Counted from the stretch's first letter, positions 27,073-36,495 are shown. The stretch: 64,000 nucleotides of DNA from Bradyrhizobium sp. 132 (GCF_023074185.1 NZ_JADPKY010000071.1:1-64000), one strand, 5' to 3'. The notes: generated by a model from the sequence alone, not told the origin. A program made the numbers and translations.

Positions 27073-28377
27073 ATGACTATCGAAGTTGTCAGCCTGTTCG
27101 TGATCCTGTTTGCGCTTCTGGCGTGCGGCGTATGGATCGGCCTGACGCTTGCGCTCACCGCGACGCTGCTGCTTGCGATGTTCCGCTCGATTCCGCTCGA
27201 CAAGCTGCTGCCGCAATACGCCTGGAACATTTTGACGACGCAGGAACTGCTGGCGCTGCCGCTGTTCATTCTGATGGGCGAGCTGCTGTTTCGCACCCGC
27301 TTGTCACGTTCGCTGTTCCAGGGGCTGGCGCCGTGGGCGGGGCTTCTGCCCGGCCGGCTGCTGCATGTGAATGTGATCGGCTGCACCATTTTCGCTGCGA
27401 TCTCCGGCTCGTCGGCGGCGACGACTCAGGTGATCGGTCGCATGTCGCTCAACGAGCTGCTGCGCCGCGGCTATTCGCGCGACATCGCGATCGGCTCGCT
27501 CGCCGGCGCCGGCACGCTTGGCTTTTTGATTCCGCCGTCCAACATCATGATCATCTATGGCGTGCTCGGCGACGTTTCGATCCTGAAACTGTTCACGGCG
27601 GGCGTGCTGCCCGGCCTGCTGCTGGCAGCCACCTTCATGGGGTGGGTCATGCTGCACACGACCCTCAACCCCGGCATGGTGCCGGAAACGGAAACCAAAC
27701 TCTCGCAGGTGTCGTGGCGCGAGCGTTTTGCTGCGCTGAAGGATCTCGCGCCGGCGCTGTTCCTGATCGCCTGCGTGCTCGGCTCGATGTACGGCGGACT
27801 CGCGACGCCGTCGGAGGCCGCTGCGGTCGGCGTGCTTGGCGCCGCGCTGGTCGCATGGGCGCAGGGCTCGATGTCGCAGCAGGTGATCCGCGACGTGCTG
27901 ATCGGCTCGGTCGTGACCTGCTCGATGATCGCGCTGATCGTGCTCGGCGCCTCGATCCTCGGCAATGCGGCCGCCTTCCTCGGCATTCCGCAGGCGGTCG
28001 CCGCCTTCGTGAAGGGGCTCGGGCTGTCGCCCTTCATGCTGATCGTCGCACTGATCGTCTTCTACCTGATCCTCGGCTGCTTCCTCGACGGCTTCTCGAT
28101 GATCGTGATGACGCTGCCGATCGTGCTGCCGATCGTGAAGGGCGCCGGCTTCGACGAGATCTGGTTCGGCATCTTCCTCGTGCTCGCGGTCGAGATGGCG
28201 CAAATCACCCCGCCGGTGGGCTTCAACCTCTTCGTCATCCAGGGCTTGACCGAGGACGGCCTCGGCTACATCGCGCGCGTCACGATGCCCTATCTCCTCA
28301 TCATGGTGGGCTTCGTGCTGCTGCTGACGCTCTGGCCCGGCATCGTCACGATCCTGCCGAGGGTGCTGTACGGATAA
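27073..28377 (+). CDS. TRAP transporter large permease (DctM-like)
   Basis: A 434-residue DctM-family permease with about 12 helices. Family segments are ALPLFILMGELLFRTRLSRS, SGSSAATTQVIGRM and IPPSNIMIIYGVLGDVSILK. It uses the sodium or proton gradient to drive solute uptake delivered by the binding protein. It ends the hyu-TRAP operon. No intrinsic terminator is obvious after it. Confidence 0.92.
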   Translation: MTIEVVSLFVILFALLACGVWIGLTLALTATLLLAMFRSIPLDKLLPQYAWNILTTQELLALPLFILMGELLFRTRLSRSLFQGLAPWAGLLPGRLLHVNVIGCTIFAAISGSSAATTQVIGRMSLNELLRRGYSRDIAIGSLAGAGTLGFLIPPSNIMIIYGVLGDVSILKLFTAGVLPGLLLAATFMGWVMLHTTLNPGMVPETETKLSQVSWRERFAALKDLAPALFLIACVLGSMYGGLATPSEAAAVGVLGAALVAWAQGSMSQQVIRDVLIGSVVTCSMIALIVLGASILGNAAAFLGIPQAVAAFVKGLGLSPFMLIVALIVFYLILGCFLDGFSMIVMTLPIVLPIVKGAGFDEIWFGIFLVLAVEMAQITPPVGFNLFVIQGLTEDGLGYIARVTMPYLLIMVGFVLLLTLWPGIVTILPRVLYG

Positions 28378-28801
28378 GTCCATCCTCGGGCCCTGGCGCC
28401 GGCGCGCAGCGGTCTGCGTCATCCCGGTCGTGCTTGTCCGCGACGACGCCCTCCGGCGACAGCTTCGCGCTGTCCGGATAACCGCTTCAGTCTGAGAGTT
28501 GGGGGACGAAACGGTCAGCGCAGCTGACGCTTCAAGCGCGCGCGCTGCGCGTCAAATTCGCGCCGCGCGCGCATTCCATCTTTGCGCTCCCTATCATCCG
28601 GCGTACTCTATGAGAGCGAGCAGGAGTGCAACAGCAACCAGTCCAGTGAACGTAGCTCTTTTGGCGATGTCCGCCGAGAGAGCAAGAGCTGTTGGCAACT
28701 CATATGCGATGGAGAGAACCGACACATAGCGAGCTGCAAACATCCCTCGCGGCGCCGTCTGTAAGACGCAAGTTCAACAAACACAAAAGCGGGAGGAACG
28801 G
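28378..28801. other. 424-base intergenic region before the quinoprotein gene
   Basis: No gene is supported here. GC-rich inverted text (GCGCGCGC...GCGCGCGC) lies near 28540-28580 and the last 150 bases are less GC-rich, so the promoter of the alcohol dehydrogenase gene is probably there. GGGAGGAACGG before the ATG at 28802 is a good ribosome site. Confidence 0.5.
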
Positions 28802-30520
28802 ATGAAGAAGCGTTGGTGTAAGTCTGCTCTACCTCTTGTTGCCGGCGCGACGCTGATCGTGTCGTCGGCGTTGGCCCAAAGCGTGGATACTGGGCGGATC
28901 GAGAGCGCCGGTCAGAACGATTGGCTGACCTATCACGGTTCGTACAAATCTTATCACTACAGCCCTCTGGCGCAGATCAATGCAAGCAACGTCGGCAATT
29001 TGAGCGTTGCCTGGCTCCATATTCCCGGACGCTCGACCCGTGGCCTGCAATCAATGCCGCTCGTGGCTGATGGCATACTCTACTACACAGGTTCTTACAG
29101 CCGGGTTTTCGCGCTTAACGGCGCGACGGGCGAGGTGATCTGGTCGCATTTTCCGGAACTGGACGAGACGCTGATCGCCCGCCAGACCCATTCTCCCTAC
29201 AATCGCGGCGTCGCGCTCGGCGAGGGCAAGGTCTTCGTCGGTACCATGGATGGCAGGGCGCTTGGCCTGGATATGAAGTCGGGGAAAGTCCTCTGGGAAA
29301 CTCGGCTGATCGACTCGCAGAAGCTCACAGTCGGTTTCACCGGTGCTCCGCTGTACGCGAAGGGTACGGTGATCATCGGAGCGCAAGGCGGTGAATGGCC
29401 GGGCCGCGGCCCGATCTTCGCCCTGGATGCCACCACCGGGAAGAAGAAGTGGGAGTTCCTGACGGTCGCCGGCACCGACGAGGCCATGAAGACGTGGGGC
29501 AACGAGTCCTGGCGAACGGGCGGGGGCGGCGGCTGGATGCCGGGCACTTACGACTCCGAGACCAACACCATCCTGTGGGGCACCGCAAACCCGGCGCCGC
29601 TCTACGATTGGTCGGGCGCCGATTACAAGACGCAAGGTGCGCGGCCCGGCGACAATCTCCATACGAGTTCAGTGATCGGTCTCGACATCGATACCGGTAA
29701 GCTGAAATTCTATCATCAGGAATTGCCGCACGACGCTTGGGACTTCGACAGCGCAGTCGGCGAGTTTGTGATGCTCGAACGCGATGGCCAGAAGTACGTG
29801 GTGCATCCGAACAAAGGCGGTTTCGTCTTCGTCTACGACCGCAATCTCGCCGTGAAGAATGTCTGGCGGCTCGTTGAGAACATCAATTTCGTCAAGGATA
29901 TCGATCCGAAGACGGGTGCTCTGATCGGCCGTCGCGACTTCTCCGCGGGGAAAGTCACCGAACCGCCGCTGTGCCCATTCATTGGTGGCGGGATCAGCTG
30001 GAACGCCGGCTCATACAACCCCAAGACGGGGCTCTACTACAAAATCGGCCAGGAATGGTGCATGACGCTCGACGTCCAGAAGACGACGCCGGTCACGGCG
30101 CCACAGGTCCAGCTCAACATCGGCGCCGATTTCAAGATGGCACCTCCTCCGGGCGGCGAGATTTATGGACATCTCGACGCGCGCGATCCCATCACCGGGG
30201 CCAAGAAGTGGGAGGTTCGTTATCCCGAGCCGCCGCTTGGGAGCGTGCTGTCGACCGCGGGCAATCTCGTGTTCGTGCCCGACTCCCGCGGCATCATTCA
30301 TGCCTACGATGCTGAAACCGGGACCGAGCTGTGGAATCACAACAACGGCACCGGCCATCAGGGCGGCATCGTCAGCTATTCCGTCAACGGCAAGCAATAC
30401 ATTGCCGTGGCCGCAGGCTTTGGCGGCATGCTGGCAGACGAGTACGCGCCAAACTTCGGCGGCGTCTACAAGAGCATGCCGCGTGACGACGGGGCGCTCG
30501 TCGTCTTCAGCCTGAAATAG
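28802..30520 (+). CDS. PQQ-dependent alcohol dehydrogenase with lanthanide-type active site
   Basis: A 572-residue quinoprotein with a Sec signal (about residues 1-25, ending SSALAQ) and an eight-bladed propeller typical of methanol/ethanol dehydrogenases. Metal and PQQ-site residues can be placed: Glu198 in QGGEWPGRG, Asn263 in GTANPAPLYD and catalytic Asp314 in PHDAWDFDSA. Asp316, two residues later, is the extra Asp seen in lanthanide-dependent XoxF/ExaF/PedH enzymes; calcium enzymes such as MxaF have Ala there. Unusually, the vicinal Cys pair that stacks on PQQ is replaced by His130-Ser131 (QTHSPYNRG). A cytochrome c and a XoxJ-like protein follow. It oxidises an alcohol in the periplasm; the substrate is unknown. 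Confidence 0.9.
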   Translation: MKKRWCKSALPLVAGATLIVSSALAQSVDTGRIESAGQNDWLTYHGSYKSYHYSPLAQINASNVGNLSVAWLHIPGRSTRGLQSMPLVADGILYYTGSYSRVFALNGATGEVIWSHFPELDETLIARQTHSPYNRGVALGEGKVFVGTMDGRALGLDMKSGKVLWETRLIDSQKLTVGFTGAPLYAKGTVIIGAQGGEWPGRGPIFALDATTGKKKWEFLTVAGTDEAMKTWGNESWRTGGGGGWMPGTYDSETNTILWGTANPAPLYDWSGADYKTQGARPGDNLHTSSVIGLDIDTGKLKFYHQELPHDAWDFDSAVGEFVMLERDGQKYVVHPNKGGFVFVYDRNLAVKNVWRLVENINFVKDIDPKTGALIGRRDFSAGKVTEPPLCPFIGGGISWNAGSYNPKTGLYYKIGQEWCMTLDVQKTTPVTAPQVQLNIGADFKMAPPPGGEIYGHLDARDPITGAKKWEVRYPEPPLGSVLSTAGNLVFVPDSRGIIHAYDAETGTELWNHNNGTGHQGGIVSYSVNGKQYIAVAAGFGGMLADEYAPNFGGVYKSMPRDDGALVVFSLK

Positions 30521-30593
30521 GTCATCGCAAATTGCCGGGGAGCAGGCGCAAGCTTGCTTCCCGTGCATTGAAGTTGCGGGCGCGCTTCAGGAC

Positions 30594-30959
30594 ATGGAGC
30601 TGGTTACCTTGAAATTGCATTTGAAGAAGATCACCGCGCTGCTATCGGCGGTGCTGGGCGCCTCGTCGCTCTGTGCCGCACCGGTTCACGCGCAGTCTGC
30701 CACCCCTGCACCGGACAACGGGACGTTCGACGTCGAGCAGTTGTTCGCGGGGACTTGTGGCTTTTGTCACTCCGACGGCGGCCGGGCCGCCGGCAAGGGA
30801 CCGCAGTTGATGAATTCGCCACGCGATGACGATTTTCTGCACAGCCGCATCAAGAGCGGCAAGTCTGGCGCGATGCCGGCATTCGGCGGGGCTTTCACCG
30901 ATGCGCAGATCGACCAGATCGTCAAATATATCCGCGCCCTGAAGCCGCGCGAGGGTTGA
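30594..30959 (+). CDS. Small periplasmic cytochrome c (electron acceptor of the quinoprotein)
   Basis: A 121-residue class I cytochrome c with a signal peptide ending about residue 33 (PVHAQ). The haem motif is CGFCH and the distal ligand is probably the Met in SGAMPAFGG. Quinoprotein dehydrogenases pass electrons to such a cytochrome (XoxG-like role), which then reduces the terminal oxidase. It lies 73 bases after the dehydrogenase and 37 before the XoxJ-like gene on the same strand. Confidence 0.87.
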   Translation: MELVTLKLHLKKITALLSAVLGASSLCAAPVHAQSATPAPDNGTFDVEQLFAGTCGFCHSDGGRAAGKGPQLMNSPRDDDFLHSRIKSGKSGAMPAFGGAFTDAQIDQIVKYIRALKPREG

Positions 30960-30996
30960 ATCGCCGAGGCCCGATCCATCGATACGAGAACGCGGA

Positions 30997-31764
30997 ATGA
31001 AGTCAATTCTCCCGCTTATGGTCGGCGCCATCATCGGACTGTTGGGTCCGGCGCAGGCGCGAACCCTGGACGCGATCCGCTCGTCCGGCGCGCTCGGGTT
31101 ATGCGCCCATCCCAACTCGCTTCCCTTCGCGAGCAAGGCCGTCGATCCTCCCGGCTTTCAGGTTGAATTGGGCCAGGCGCTGGCACGCGAACTCGGCGTC
31201 TCGCTCCGGCTCGACTGGATCATCACCCAGTACCAGCTGCGGAGCGCCGGCTGCGACATTCTTCTGGATGTGATCGCCGACCACTCGGCGCAAGGCGAAA
31301 CCCGCTTGAGGATCTCAAAACCGTATTATCGCACGGGAGTCGCACTCGCCGTGCCGTCATCCAGCGCGCTCGCTTCGTTCCAGGGCCTCAATGAGCATAC
31401 CAAGGTGGGGGTACAGGTCGGATCCGTCGCAGCCATGATCATCGGTCAACGGCACGTGCCTACGTCGACCTTCGGCTTCGAGAGCGACAGCCTCGACGCT
31501 CTGTTGAACCATGAGATCGATGCCGCTGCGGTTACACCCACAGCGGCGAGCTATTTCAATCTGACGCATCCAGGCAAGGCACTCCGCATTCTGGATCGCG
31601 ACGAGAGCGTGGCCGATCTCAACTGGAACGTTGCCGTCGGTATGGTCCGTCCGGATGATGCGTTGCGCGAAGCCATCGATGGAGCGCTTGAACGGTTGCG
31701 AAACGACGGAACGATCGATCGGATATACGGCCGCTACGGGGTCGTACTGCAAGCGCCGAGATAG
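30997..31764 (+). CDS. XoxJ/MoxJ-like periplasmic binding protein
   Basis: A 255-residue family-3 solute-binding protein fold with a signal peptide ending near residue 21 (GPAQA). LGLCAHPNSLPFASK and GFQVELGQALARELG match the quinoprotein-associated branch rather than amino-acid transporters, and there is no ABC permease or ATPase nearby. In methylotrophs XoxJ/MxaJ is encoded beside the dehydrogenase and cytochrome and is thought to help assemble or activate the enzyme. A role in maturation is therefore more likely than transport. Confidence 0.83.
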   Translation: MKSILPLMVGAIIGLLGPAQARTLDAIRSSGALGLCAHPNSLPFASKAVDPPGFQVELGQALARELGVSLRLDWIITQYQLRSAGCDILLDVIADHSAQGETRLRISKPYYRTGVALAVPSSSALASFQGLNEHTKVGVQVGSVAAMIIGQRHVPTSTFGFESDSLDALLNHEIDAAAVTPTAASYFNLTHPGKALRILDRDESVADLNWNVAVGMVRPDDALREAIDGALERLRNDGTIDRIYGRYGVVLQAPR

Positions 31765-31822
31765 CTACGGGTGCCAGGTCGGGAGCAGACGCGATATATT
31801 CGCAAGCATCGCGGCGGGTGCC

Positions 31823-31845
31823 GCCCCGGCCGAGGTAGCCGGGGC
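31823..31845. terminator. Hairpin between convergent genes
   Basis: GCCCCGGC-CGAGGTA-GCCGGGGC forms an 8-bp perfect stem in the 110-base gap between the XoxJ-like gene (plus) and the GST gene (minus). No T-run is present on either side, so any terminator role is uncertain. Confidence 0.4.
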
Positions 31846-31874
31846 GATCTCTCACTGGTTCATTCCGAGTGCTA

Positions 31875-32519
31875 CTACGCCGCCGCCTTCTTCCGCGCCT
31901 GCTCGGCCTTGTACAGCTCGAACTCCTCCGCGATCGCGCGTGCGACCGACGGCCGCTGGCGCAGGCGCTCGTAATAGGCCTTCACGTTCGGCCATTTGGC
32001 GAGCTCGATCGGCGGCGTCGCCATGGTCCAGTTGATGACCGTGACCAGATAGGCGTCGGCGACGCTGAAATGGTCGAGCAGGAAGTCGCGCCCCTTCAGG
32101 TAATTGTCGAGATAGTCCAGCCGCGATAGGTTCTTCTCCAGCGCATAGGCTTTCATCTCCTGCGGCGCCTTGCGGTCGAGCACCGGGATGAACAGGCCCT
32201 TGTGCAGTTCGGTGCCGATGAAGCAGAGCCATTGATGCAGCCGCGTGCGATCGATGCCCGCTGCGGCGCCGAGGCCCGATTGCGGGAAGCGGTCGGCGAT
32301 ATATTGCAGGATCGCCGCGTTCTCGGTCAGCACCACACCCTCGTCGGTACGCAGCGTCGGCACCAGGCCGATCGGGTTCACGGTACGGAAGTCAGTGCCG
32401 TCGCTCAGCACTTTCTTGGTCGGCGGATCGACTTCGAGATAATTCGCCTCGGCGCCGGCTTCATACAGCGCGACGCGGCTCGCCATCGAACAGGCGAGCG
32501 GCGAGAAATAAAGATCCAT
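31875..32519 (-). CDS. Glutathione S-transferase
   Basis: A 214-residue soluble GST. The N-terminal thioredoxin fold begins MDLYFSPLACSMASRVALYE, with the glutathione-site segment VLTENAAILQYIADRF, and an all-helical C-terminal domain follows. The SPxACS motif places it with beta/GstB-like enzymes that use an early Ser or Cys. It conjugates or reduces electrophiles. AAGGAGG stands before the start. It is divergent from a TetR gene and shares an inverted operator with it, so it is probably induced by a toxic compound. Confidence 0.92.
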   Translation of the reverse strand: MDLYFSPLACSMASRVALYEAGAEANYLEVDPPTKKVLSDGTDFRTVNPIGLVPTLRTDEGVVLTENAAILQYIADRFPQSGLGAAAGIDRTRLHQWLCFIGTELHKGLFIPVLDRKAPQEMKAYALEKNLSRLDYLDNYLKGRDFLLDHFSVADAYLVTVINWTMATPPIELAKWPNVKAYYERLRQRPSVARAIAEEFELYKAEQARKKAAA

Positions 32520-32569
32520 CTTGAGCCTCCTTGGGCAATTCCCTGTGGTGTTTGCTCAACCTGGCCAGA

Positions 32570-32637
32570 TTGATTTTTGTACCATCTTGCATATTATATT
32601 CGCGGTCAAGGATTAATTTGCGAAATGGTACAAAAAT
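32570..32637. promoter_or_regulatory. Divergent GST/TetR control region with 13-bp inverted repeat
   Basis: ATTTTTGTACCAT at 32573-32585 and its exact reverse complement ATGGTACAAAAAT at 32625-32637 face each other across 39 bases. The right copy covers the TetR start codon and the left copy lies about 55 bases before the GST start. Between them a possible promoter for tetR has TTGATT at 32570-32575 and TATTAT at 32592-32597 (16-base spacer). Two operator copies so placed would let the TetR protein repress both genes. Confidence 0.65.
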
Positions 32638-33269
32638 CGAAACCGCCAGCTGCCGCCAGTGAACCCAAACGCCGGGGTCGTCCGCGCGCCTATGAACCCG
32701 ACGTCGCGCTTGGCAAAGCGCTCGACCTGTTCCGCACGCAGGGTTTCGCCGCCACCTCGCTCGACGATCTCAGCGAAGCCACCGGCATGAATCGCCCGAG
32801 CCTCTACGGTGCCTTCGGCGACAAGCGCGAGCTCTACATCAAGAGCTACCAGCGTTACCGCGAGGAGGCGCGCGCATCGATGGTGGAGATCTTTCGCCAG
32901 GAGATGCCCGTGCGCCTGCGGCTGGAGCGCATCTTCGCCTCCGCGCTGAACATCTATCTTTCCGGCGAAACCGGCCCGCGTGGCTGCTTCACCGTGGTCA
33001 CGGCGGCCTCCGAAGCGGTCGGCGACCCTGATATCCGCGCCATGGTGCTCGACGGGCTTAACGAGCTCGACAAGGCATTTGCGAGTTGCTTTCGCCGCGC
33101 CAAGGAGAAGGGCGAACTGCCCGAGAGCGCCAATCCCGTCGTGCTGGCACAGATCGCATCCGCAACCGTACACTCAATCGCGATCCGCTCCCGCGCGCGG
33201 GTATCGCGGAAAGAGCTGGAGGCGATCGTGAACGGGGCGATCGACGTGATGATCGGAGCTAAAAGTTAA
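32625..33269 (+). CDS. TetR-family repressor
   Basis: A 214-residue TetR protein. The HTH is TSLDDLSEATGMNRPSLYGA, followed by FGDKRELYIKSY, the usual anchor. The C-terminal ligand domain resembles the TetR_C_16/AefR-like branch. A basic stretch KRRGRPRAYEP precedes the HTH. The ATG at 32625 lies in the right half of an inverted operator, which suggests autorepression. The most likely target is the divergent GST gene. Confidence 0.9.
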   Translation: MVQKSKPPAAASEPKRRGRPRAYEPDVALGKALDLFRTQGFAATSLDDLSEATGMNRPSLYGAFGDKRELYIKSYQRYREEARASMVEIFRQEMPVRLRLERIFASALNIYLSGETGPRGCFTVVTAASEAVGDPDIRAMVLDGLNELDKAFASCFRRAKEKGELPESANPVVLAQIASATVHSIAIRSRARVSRKELEAIVNGAIDVMIGAKS

Positions 33270-33301
33270 GCCGCCGCCGGGACGACAGTGAGATATTGCG
33301 T

Positions 33302-35221
33302 CTACGCCGCGCGAATATGCGCGAGAAAACGATCCACTTCGTCCCGCAGCCGCTGCGATTGTTTTGACAGCTCGATCGCCGAGCCCAGCACTTCCTCCGC
33401 CGCAGTTCCCGTCGCGGCGATGCCGGCGGTGACGCCTGCGATGTTTTGCGACACCTCGCCGGTGCGGGCCGCTGCCTGCTGGACGTTCTGCGCGATCTCC
33501 TGCGTCGCCGTGCCCTGCTGGCCGACGGCCGCGGCAATCGCCGCGGAGATCTCGTCGACCTCCTGGATCGTCGCGCAGATCGACTGGATGCCGTCCACTG
33601 CGCCGGTGGTCTCTCCTTGTACCGCCGTCACCTGCGCGCCGATCTCCTCGGTCGCCTTGGCGGTCTGGGTTGCCAGCGCCTTCACCTCGGAGGCGACCAC
33701 CGCAAAGCCGCGGCCGGCTTCGCCCGCGCGTGCCGCCTCGATCGTGGCGTTCAGCGCCAGCAGATTGGTTTGCTCGGCAATGTCGCTGATGAAGGAGACG
33801 ACGTCGCCGATTTTTTGAGCGGCGTCTGCCAGGCTCTGCACGCGTGCGTTGGACCTCTGTCCATCGCTGGCGGCCTTGCCGACGACTTCGGTCGCGTGCG
33901 CAAGGCGTCGGCTGATCTCGGTCATCGACGACGACAGCTCTTCCGCGGCGGCAGCAACTGTCTGCACATTCTCGGAGGCGAGCGCCGAGGCCGACGACAC
34001 CGTGCCGGTCTGCTGCCGCGATTGGTCGACGATGGCCGACATCGAGCGCGCCGTGTGCTCCATCTCGACCGCGGACGAGGAGACCGTGGTGACGACGTCG
34101 CGAATGCTGGCTTCGAAATTGTCGGCGAGCGCGGCGAAGGTGCGCCGTTTCTCCGCTTCGGATTGCGCCTTGGCCTCGATCTGATCCGTCTGGAGCTTGT
34201 TGAAGCTCATCGCATTGTCGCGGAACACTGCGACCGCCTTCACCATCGCGCCGACCTCGTCATTCGCTTTGCTGACGGGGACGGCGACGTCCAGGTGTCC
34301 GTCTGCCAGCTCGCGCATCACGCTCGTGATGGAGATGATCGGACGCGAGATGCTACGGGCGATGAGATAGCCGACGATCGCGGCGAGCACGAGCCCGAGC
34401 GCGGCGATGCCGAATGCCAGCAGCCGGGCACGGTCGGCGGAGGCCACATAGTCGGCATTGTCCATCACCAGCTCGACCGCGCCGAGCGGCTTGCCGGAAA
34501 AATCCCTGATCGGTCCGAGCAGCGCCGCTACCGGCATGGTGTCGGGCTTCGCCTGCCGTACCGTGAAGTCGCCGCCCGCAGCGCGGCCGTAATCCGCCGC
34601 GTCGAAGAAGCTCTTGCCCTTCAGCGTGCCGCCGAACAACTTGAAGCCGCCGCCGTCCGCGAGATGGAAGGCGATGTCGACATGGCGGTTGCTCTTGAAG
34701 TCGTCCAGGAAGGACTGGCCGAAGGTCAGGCCGAACTCCACGGAACCGAGATGCTTGTCGCCTTGCGCGATCGGCACGACGCCGCGGATGCTGAGCCCGG
34801 CCACGCCACCCTCGAGGCCGACCACGACCTTGCGCTCCTGGTTGGCGACGACGACGGTTTTGCGGAAGCCCGAGAGGTCGTCGCCGAATTTGGCGGGCTG
34901 GTGCACGCGCAGGAACGAGGTCGCGGGCGCCACGTGGAACTGGAACTGCTCGACGCCGTACTCCGACTTGGTCGCGGCAAACACCGGCCCGAACAGGCCG
35001 ATTAAAGCGTTGCGATCCTGTCTGGCCATGGCGTCCTGCGTCGCTGGCATCGCGGCCACGACGGCGCTCATGGCGGCGGCGCGCTGGGATTCCTCGGCAA
35101 TTCGCGACTGGAGCGCGTCGTAGTGACTGCGAAGCTCGCGCTGGTCGGCCCGGTCGATGATGCCGGAAATGATCCACATCGCTCCGAGCACGGCGAACAG
35201 GGCGGTCGCCGCCGCGGTCAC
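33302..35221 (-). CDS. Methyl-accepting chemotaxis protein (5' end frameshifted)
   Basis: A 639-residue chemoreceptor: first membrane helix ([16 protein letters not shown]), a periplasmic Cache-type sensor of about 240 residues, a second helix ([15 protein letters not shown]), HAMP, and a cytoplasmic signalling tip with the conserved [20 protein letters not shown]. The natural start seems to be the ATG at 35268 ([15 protein letters not shown]), in another frame: GCGCTGCGGTGACC would read GCG CTG GCG GTG ACC with one more G. As written, translation can begin only at GTG 35221, losing the 16 basic residues before the first helix. The domains are otherwise intact. It is a single gene with no che genes around. 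Confidence 0.85.
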   Translation of the reverse strand: MTAAATALFAVLGAMWIISGIIDRADQRELRSHYDALQSRIAEESQRAAAMSAVVAAMPATQDAMARQDRNALIGLFGPVFAATKSEYGVEQFQFHVAPATSFLRVHQPAKFGDDLSGFRKTVVVANQERKVVVGLEGGVAGLSIRGVVPIAQGDKHLGSVEFGLTFGQSFLDDFKSNRHVDIAFHLADGGGFKLFGGTLKGKSFFDAADYGRAAGGDFTVRQAKPDTMPVAALLGPIRDFSGKPLGAVELVMDNADYVASADRARLLAFGIAALGLVLAAIVGYLIARSISRPIISITSVMRELADGHLDVAVPVSKANDEVGAMVKAVAVFRDNAMSFNKLQTDQIEAKAQSEAEKRRTFAALADNFEASIRDVVTTVSSSAVEMEHTARSMSAIVDQSRQQTGTVSSASALASENVQTVAAAAEELSSSMTEISRRLAHATEVVGKAASDGQRSNARVQSLADAAQKIGDVVSFISDIAEQTNLLALNATIEAARAGEAGRGFAVVASEVKALATQTAKATEEIGAQVTAVQGETTGAVDGIQSICATIQEVDEISAAIAAAVGQQGTATQEIAQNVQQAAARTGEVSQNIAGVTAGIAATGTAAEEVLGSAIELSKQSQRLRDEVDRFLAHIRAA

Positions 35222-35385
35222 CGCAGCGCAACCGTGATCCGCATCCTGAGGCCGAGACTCGCCCGCATGTCCGACTCGTTCGTTGAGCGCTGATTAACAA
35301 CGCCTATCAACTTCCCGCTAAGAGAGGGTGAACGGGATATCGGCGGACGATCAGGGATCTTACGGCGCGGGTGGCACGTGAGGTC

Positions 35386-36351
35386 TTAATACCCCCGCGC
35401 CCGGTCCACCACGTTCTCCAGCACACCACCCGCCTCGAACCGCGCGATCTGCTCGGCGACATAGGCCGAGATCGCGTCTGCGTCGGTGTCGGCGGCGTTG
35501 TGCGGCGTCAGCAGCACCTTGGGATGGGTCCAGAACCTGCTGTCCTTTGGCTGCGGCTCCTGCACGAAGACGTCGAGCGAGGCGGCGCCCAGTGTGCCGT
35601 CATCGAGGCAGGCCAGGATATCGGCCTCGTTCTGCAGGCCGCCGCGGCCGGCATTGATCAGCACGGGCGCGCCGAGCGGACTTTTGCGGTTGAGCTTGGT
35701 GAAGACGTCGCGGTTGAGGATGCCGTTTGTTTCAGGCGTTAGCGGCAACAGGCTGACGAGGATATCGGTCGTACGCAGGAACGGTTCGATCTGCTCGGCG
35801 CCATGGAAGCATTCAACGCCCTCGATCCTGCGCGGGCTGCGGCTCCAGCCGGCGACGCGGAAGCCAAGCCGCCGCAGCACGTCGGCCGCGTCAGTGCCGA
35901 GCGTGCCCAGTCCCATGACACCGACTGTGACGGCGCTGGCCGGCCATTGATATGTCGGCTCCCAGCGCTTTTCGCGCTGCGACTCGCGCAGATAAAGCTC
36001 CTGGCGGTGGTGCATCAGCACGTGCTGCACGACGTATTCGGTCATGCGGCCGGTCAGATCAGGCACGGCAACGCGCACCAGCGGCACGTTCGGCAGGCTC
36101 TTGTCCGCCATCAATGCATCGACGCCGGCGCCGAGATTGAAGATCGCCCGCAGATTGGGGAATGAGCCGAGATCGCCCGGCACCGGCTTCCACACCGCGG
36201 CATAGTGCACCTCGGCCGGATCGAGCCCGGCATCGGGCAGCAGCACCACGCGGCGCCCGCCGCAGACCGCGTCGAACCGGGCCTTCCAGCGCTCCGGCAG
36301 CCAGTTCTGCTGCGTGCTCTTGATCAGGACGGCCAGTATGCCCACGGTCAT
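35386..36351 (-). CDS. ghrA: D-2-hydroxyacid dehydrogenase (glyoxylate/hydroxypyruvate reductase A-like)
   Basis: A 321-residue NAD(P)-dependent dehydrogenase of the GhrA subgroup. The Rossmann motif is VGVMGLGTLGTDAADVLRRLG, INAGRGGLQNE is the usual substrate/NAD loop, and the acid-base His is in LLTPHNAADTD. GhrA reduces glyoxylate and hydroxypyruvate. The ATG at 36351 (MTVGILAVLIKSTQQN) is preferred to an upstream in-frame start that adds 39 unrelated residues. It is divergent from the YciI/sigma-factor unit. Confidence 0.87.
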   Translation of the reverse strand: MTVGILAVLIKSTQQNWLPERWKARFDAVCGGRRVVLLPDAGLDPAEVHYAAVWKPVPGDLGSFPNLRAIFNLGAGVDALMADKSLPNVPLVRVAVPDLTGRMTEYVVQHVLMHHRQELYLRESQREKRWEPTYQWPASAVTVGVMGLGTLGTDAADVLRRLGFRVAGWSRSPRRIEGVECFHGAEQIEPFLRTTDILVSLLPLTPETNGILNRDVFTKLNRKSPLGAPVLINAGRGGLQNEADILACLDDGTLGAASLDVFVQEPQPKDSRFWTHPKVLLTPHNAADTDADAISAYVAEQIARFEAGGVLENVVDRARGY

Positions 36352-36436
36352 TCGAAGTGCCTCACAAGGTTCCGCTTTTGGTGCCTCTCCTTGGCACGAT
36401 CTGCCGGATTTTTCTTGCAGTTTTTTTCCGCAGCCA

Positions 36437-36463
36437 TGTCGGAGCGGGGCATAGTGGATCGTC
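36437..36463 (+). promoter_or_regulatory. Sigma(ECF42)-type promoter, site 1
   Basis: TGTCGG at 36437-36442, a 17-base spacer, then CGTC at 36460-36463, 32 bases before the YciI start at 36496. The same pair with the same spacing stands before three other units in this region (38331, 42113, 42584). As this unit encodes the sigma factor, the site implies autoregulation. Confidence 0.75.
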
Positions 36464-36495
36464 TTCAAAACAAGCGTTCAGAGAAGGTGCTGCCC

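Noticed and set aside
28499..28764. Two small overlapping frames before the quinoprotein gene
   Set aside because: They overlap each other, have poor starts and low-complexity composition; the region is better read as regulatory.
36205..36495. Longer start for the YciI gene
   Set aside because: The extra residues are not family-like and would place the start upstream of the TGTCGG-N17-CGTC promoter.
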